Below are positions 6,083-6,453 of a stretch of DNA of 6,453 nt, one piece after another (positions within the stretch are counted from its first letter, which is position 1; each line of letters starts with the position of its first letter). The position numbers and the translations under genes are program-made. Source of the DNA: Ruminococcus flavefaciens (GTDB lineage: Bacteria; Bacillota_A; Clostridia; Oscillospirales; Ruminococcaceae); NCBI GenBank assembly GCA_004556875.1, contig SFFP01000113.1:1-6453 (forward strand). The letters run 5' to 3'. The notes beneath the pieces were generated by a model, which was not told the origin of the DNA, searched no databases, and saw only the letters and a program-made list of their open reading frames with translations.

Positions 6083-6274
6083 GAGCTTTTATTTAAATCA
6101 AGATCAAAGATCTACGTTCCGTCTTATTATGAAGGAAAAGATGCTCCTGTAATTCTTACGGCTGTAACCGAAATAATGCTGTTAGCCATATTGATAGTAT
6201 GGTTATGGTTTCATAAGAAAAGAAAACCGAAGAAAGTCACGTATGAAAATCATGATGATGGAGAATATTTATGA
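6083..6274 (+). pseudogene. Remnant of a second DUF3592-like membrane protein C-terminus
   Basis: Directly after the TGA of the preceding gene, in the same frame, 63 codons stay open until TGA 6272-6274. The reading contains KIYVPSYYEGKDAPV, a hydrophobic helix (VTEIMLLAILIVWLWF), a basic stop-transfer KKRKPKK, and VTYENHDDGEYL at the end. The neighbour has the same order: strand, short loop, helix, basic patch, then VTFENN and an Asp/Tyr-rich end. No start codon with a ribosome site is found. ATG 6176 falls inside the helix and has no Shine-Dalgarno. The stop overlaps the next gene's start as ATGA, which is usual for intact coupled genes. It is therefore best read as a truncated tandem copy that lost its 5' part. 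A very small helix protein or read-through of the upstream TGA are less likely alternatives. Confidence 0.55.
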
Positions 6275-6453
6275 ATGTTTTCAGAGCACAGAATGCACAT
6301 GGACTTGCGGATATACGCATGAAGTATCTCCGAGAGGACTTTAAGGATATGACAGACGCAGAAGCGGCACAGATAAAGGCTAAGCTTCCGCGCTATTATG
6401 CAGACCACCTTAACTGCGATTTCTTTGCGTATCTCGCAGAGGATCATGGAAAG
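6271..6453 (+). CDS. Putative GNAT-family N-acetyltransferase, N-terminal part
   Basis: Only the first 61 codons are in the window, and the frame is still open at the edge. The sequence starts MNVFRAQNAHGLADIRMKYLREDFK, then DAEAAQIKAKLPRYYADHL, then DFFAYLAEDHGK. An opening strand, a helix with an xRMxYLRED segment, a second helix with LPxYYxxHL, and then a strand FFAYLAED is the common start of GNAT acetyltransferases in Clostridia. The acetyl-CoA binding loop (Q/RxxGxG/A) would lie beyond the edge, so the call is provisional. ATG 6271 has GGAGA (6260-6264) 6 bases upstream and overlaps the stop of the upstream remnant as ATGA. Acetylation of polyamines by this protein is possible given the neighbours, but nothing visible supports a specific substrate. 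Confidence 0.65.
   Translation, partial: MNVFRAQNAHGLADIRMKYLREDFKDMTDAEAAQIKAKLPRYYADHLNCDFFAYLAEDHGK

Noticed and set aside
6080..6274. Read-through or recoding of TGA to extend the DUF3592-like protein
   Set aside because: No selenocysteine-type or read-through context is evident, and the extension repeats the protein's own C-terminal layout, which favours a decayed duplicate.

Overview
The window looks like a piece of chromosome from an anaerobic Bacillota bacterium, most plausibly a Ruminococcus-like member of the Oscillospiraceae. This is inferred from strong AGGAGG-type Shine-Dalgarno sites, short intergenic gaps with start/stop overlaps, an E. coli-like moderate base composition, and protein families common in gut and rumen Clostridia. 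No 16S or other taxonomic marker is present, so the lineage is an inference. All genes lie on the + strand.

The left edge (1-358) is the end of a GGDEF-domain gene that appears frameshifted by a short deletion inside the domain. It is followed by an intrinsic terminator (380-419). A strong extended -10 promoter (445-473) then starts a 300-nt non-coding stretch folded by long perfect inverted repeats and GC-rich hairpins, ending in a textbook intrinsic terminator (746-786). That terminator lies only a few bases before the Shine-Dalgarno of speD. This RNA is the most interesting element: it is either a cis-acting attenuator/riboswitch for the polyamine operon or a free-standing structured ncRNA (a raiA-type RNA is one candidate) whose terminator leaks into the operon.

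The core (805-5450) is a complete arginine-to-spermidine pathway. SpeA-type PLP decarboxylase makes agmatine from arginine. SpeB ureohydrolase converts agmatine to putrescine and urea. SpeD makes decarboxylated SAM using a self-generated pyruvoyl group. SpeE transfers its aminopropyl group to putrescine to give spermidine. All expected catalytic residues are visible. speD and speA overlap, as do speE and speB, which points to translational coupling. Between the two pairs sit a four-helix DUF2798-like membrane protein and an intergenic double palindrome resembling a REP/BIME-like element.

The right end (5462-6453) starts 11 bases after speB with a DUF3592-like two-helix membrane protein. Directly after its stop codon, in the same frame, is a 63-codon open stretch that looks like the C-terminal half of a second such protein (a decayed tandem copy). 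Its stop overlaps (ATGA) the start of a GNAT-like acetyltransferase cut by the window edge. No CRISPR array, tRNA, rRNA or insertion sequence was seen.
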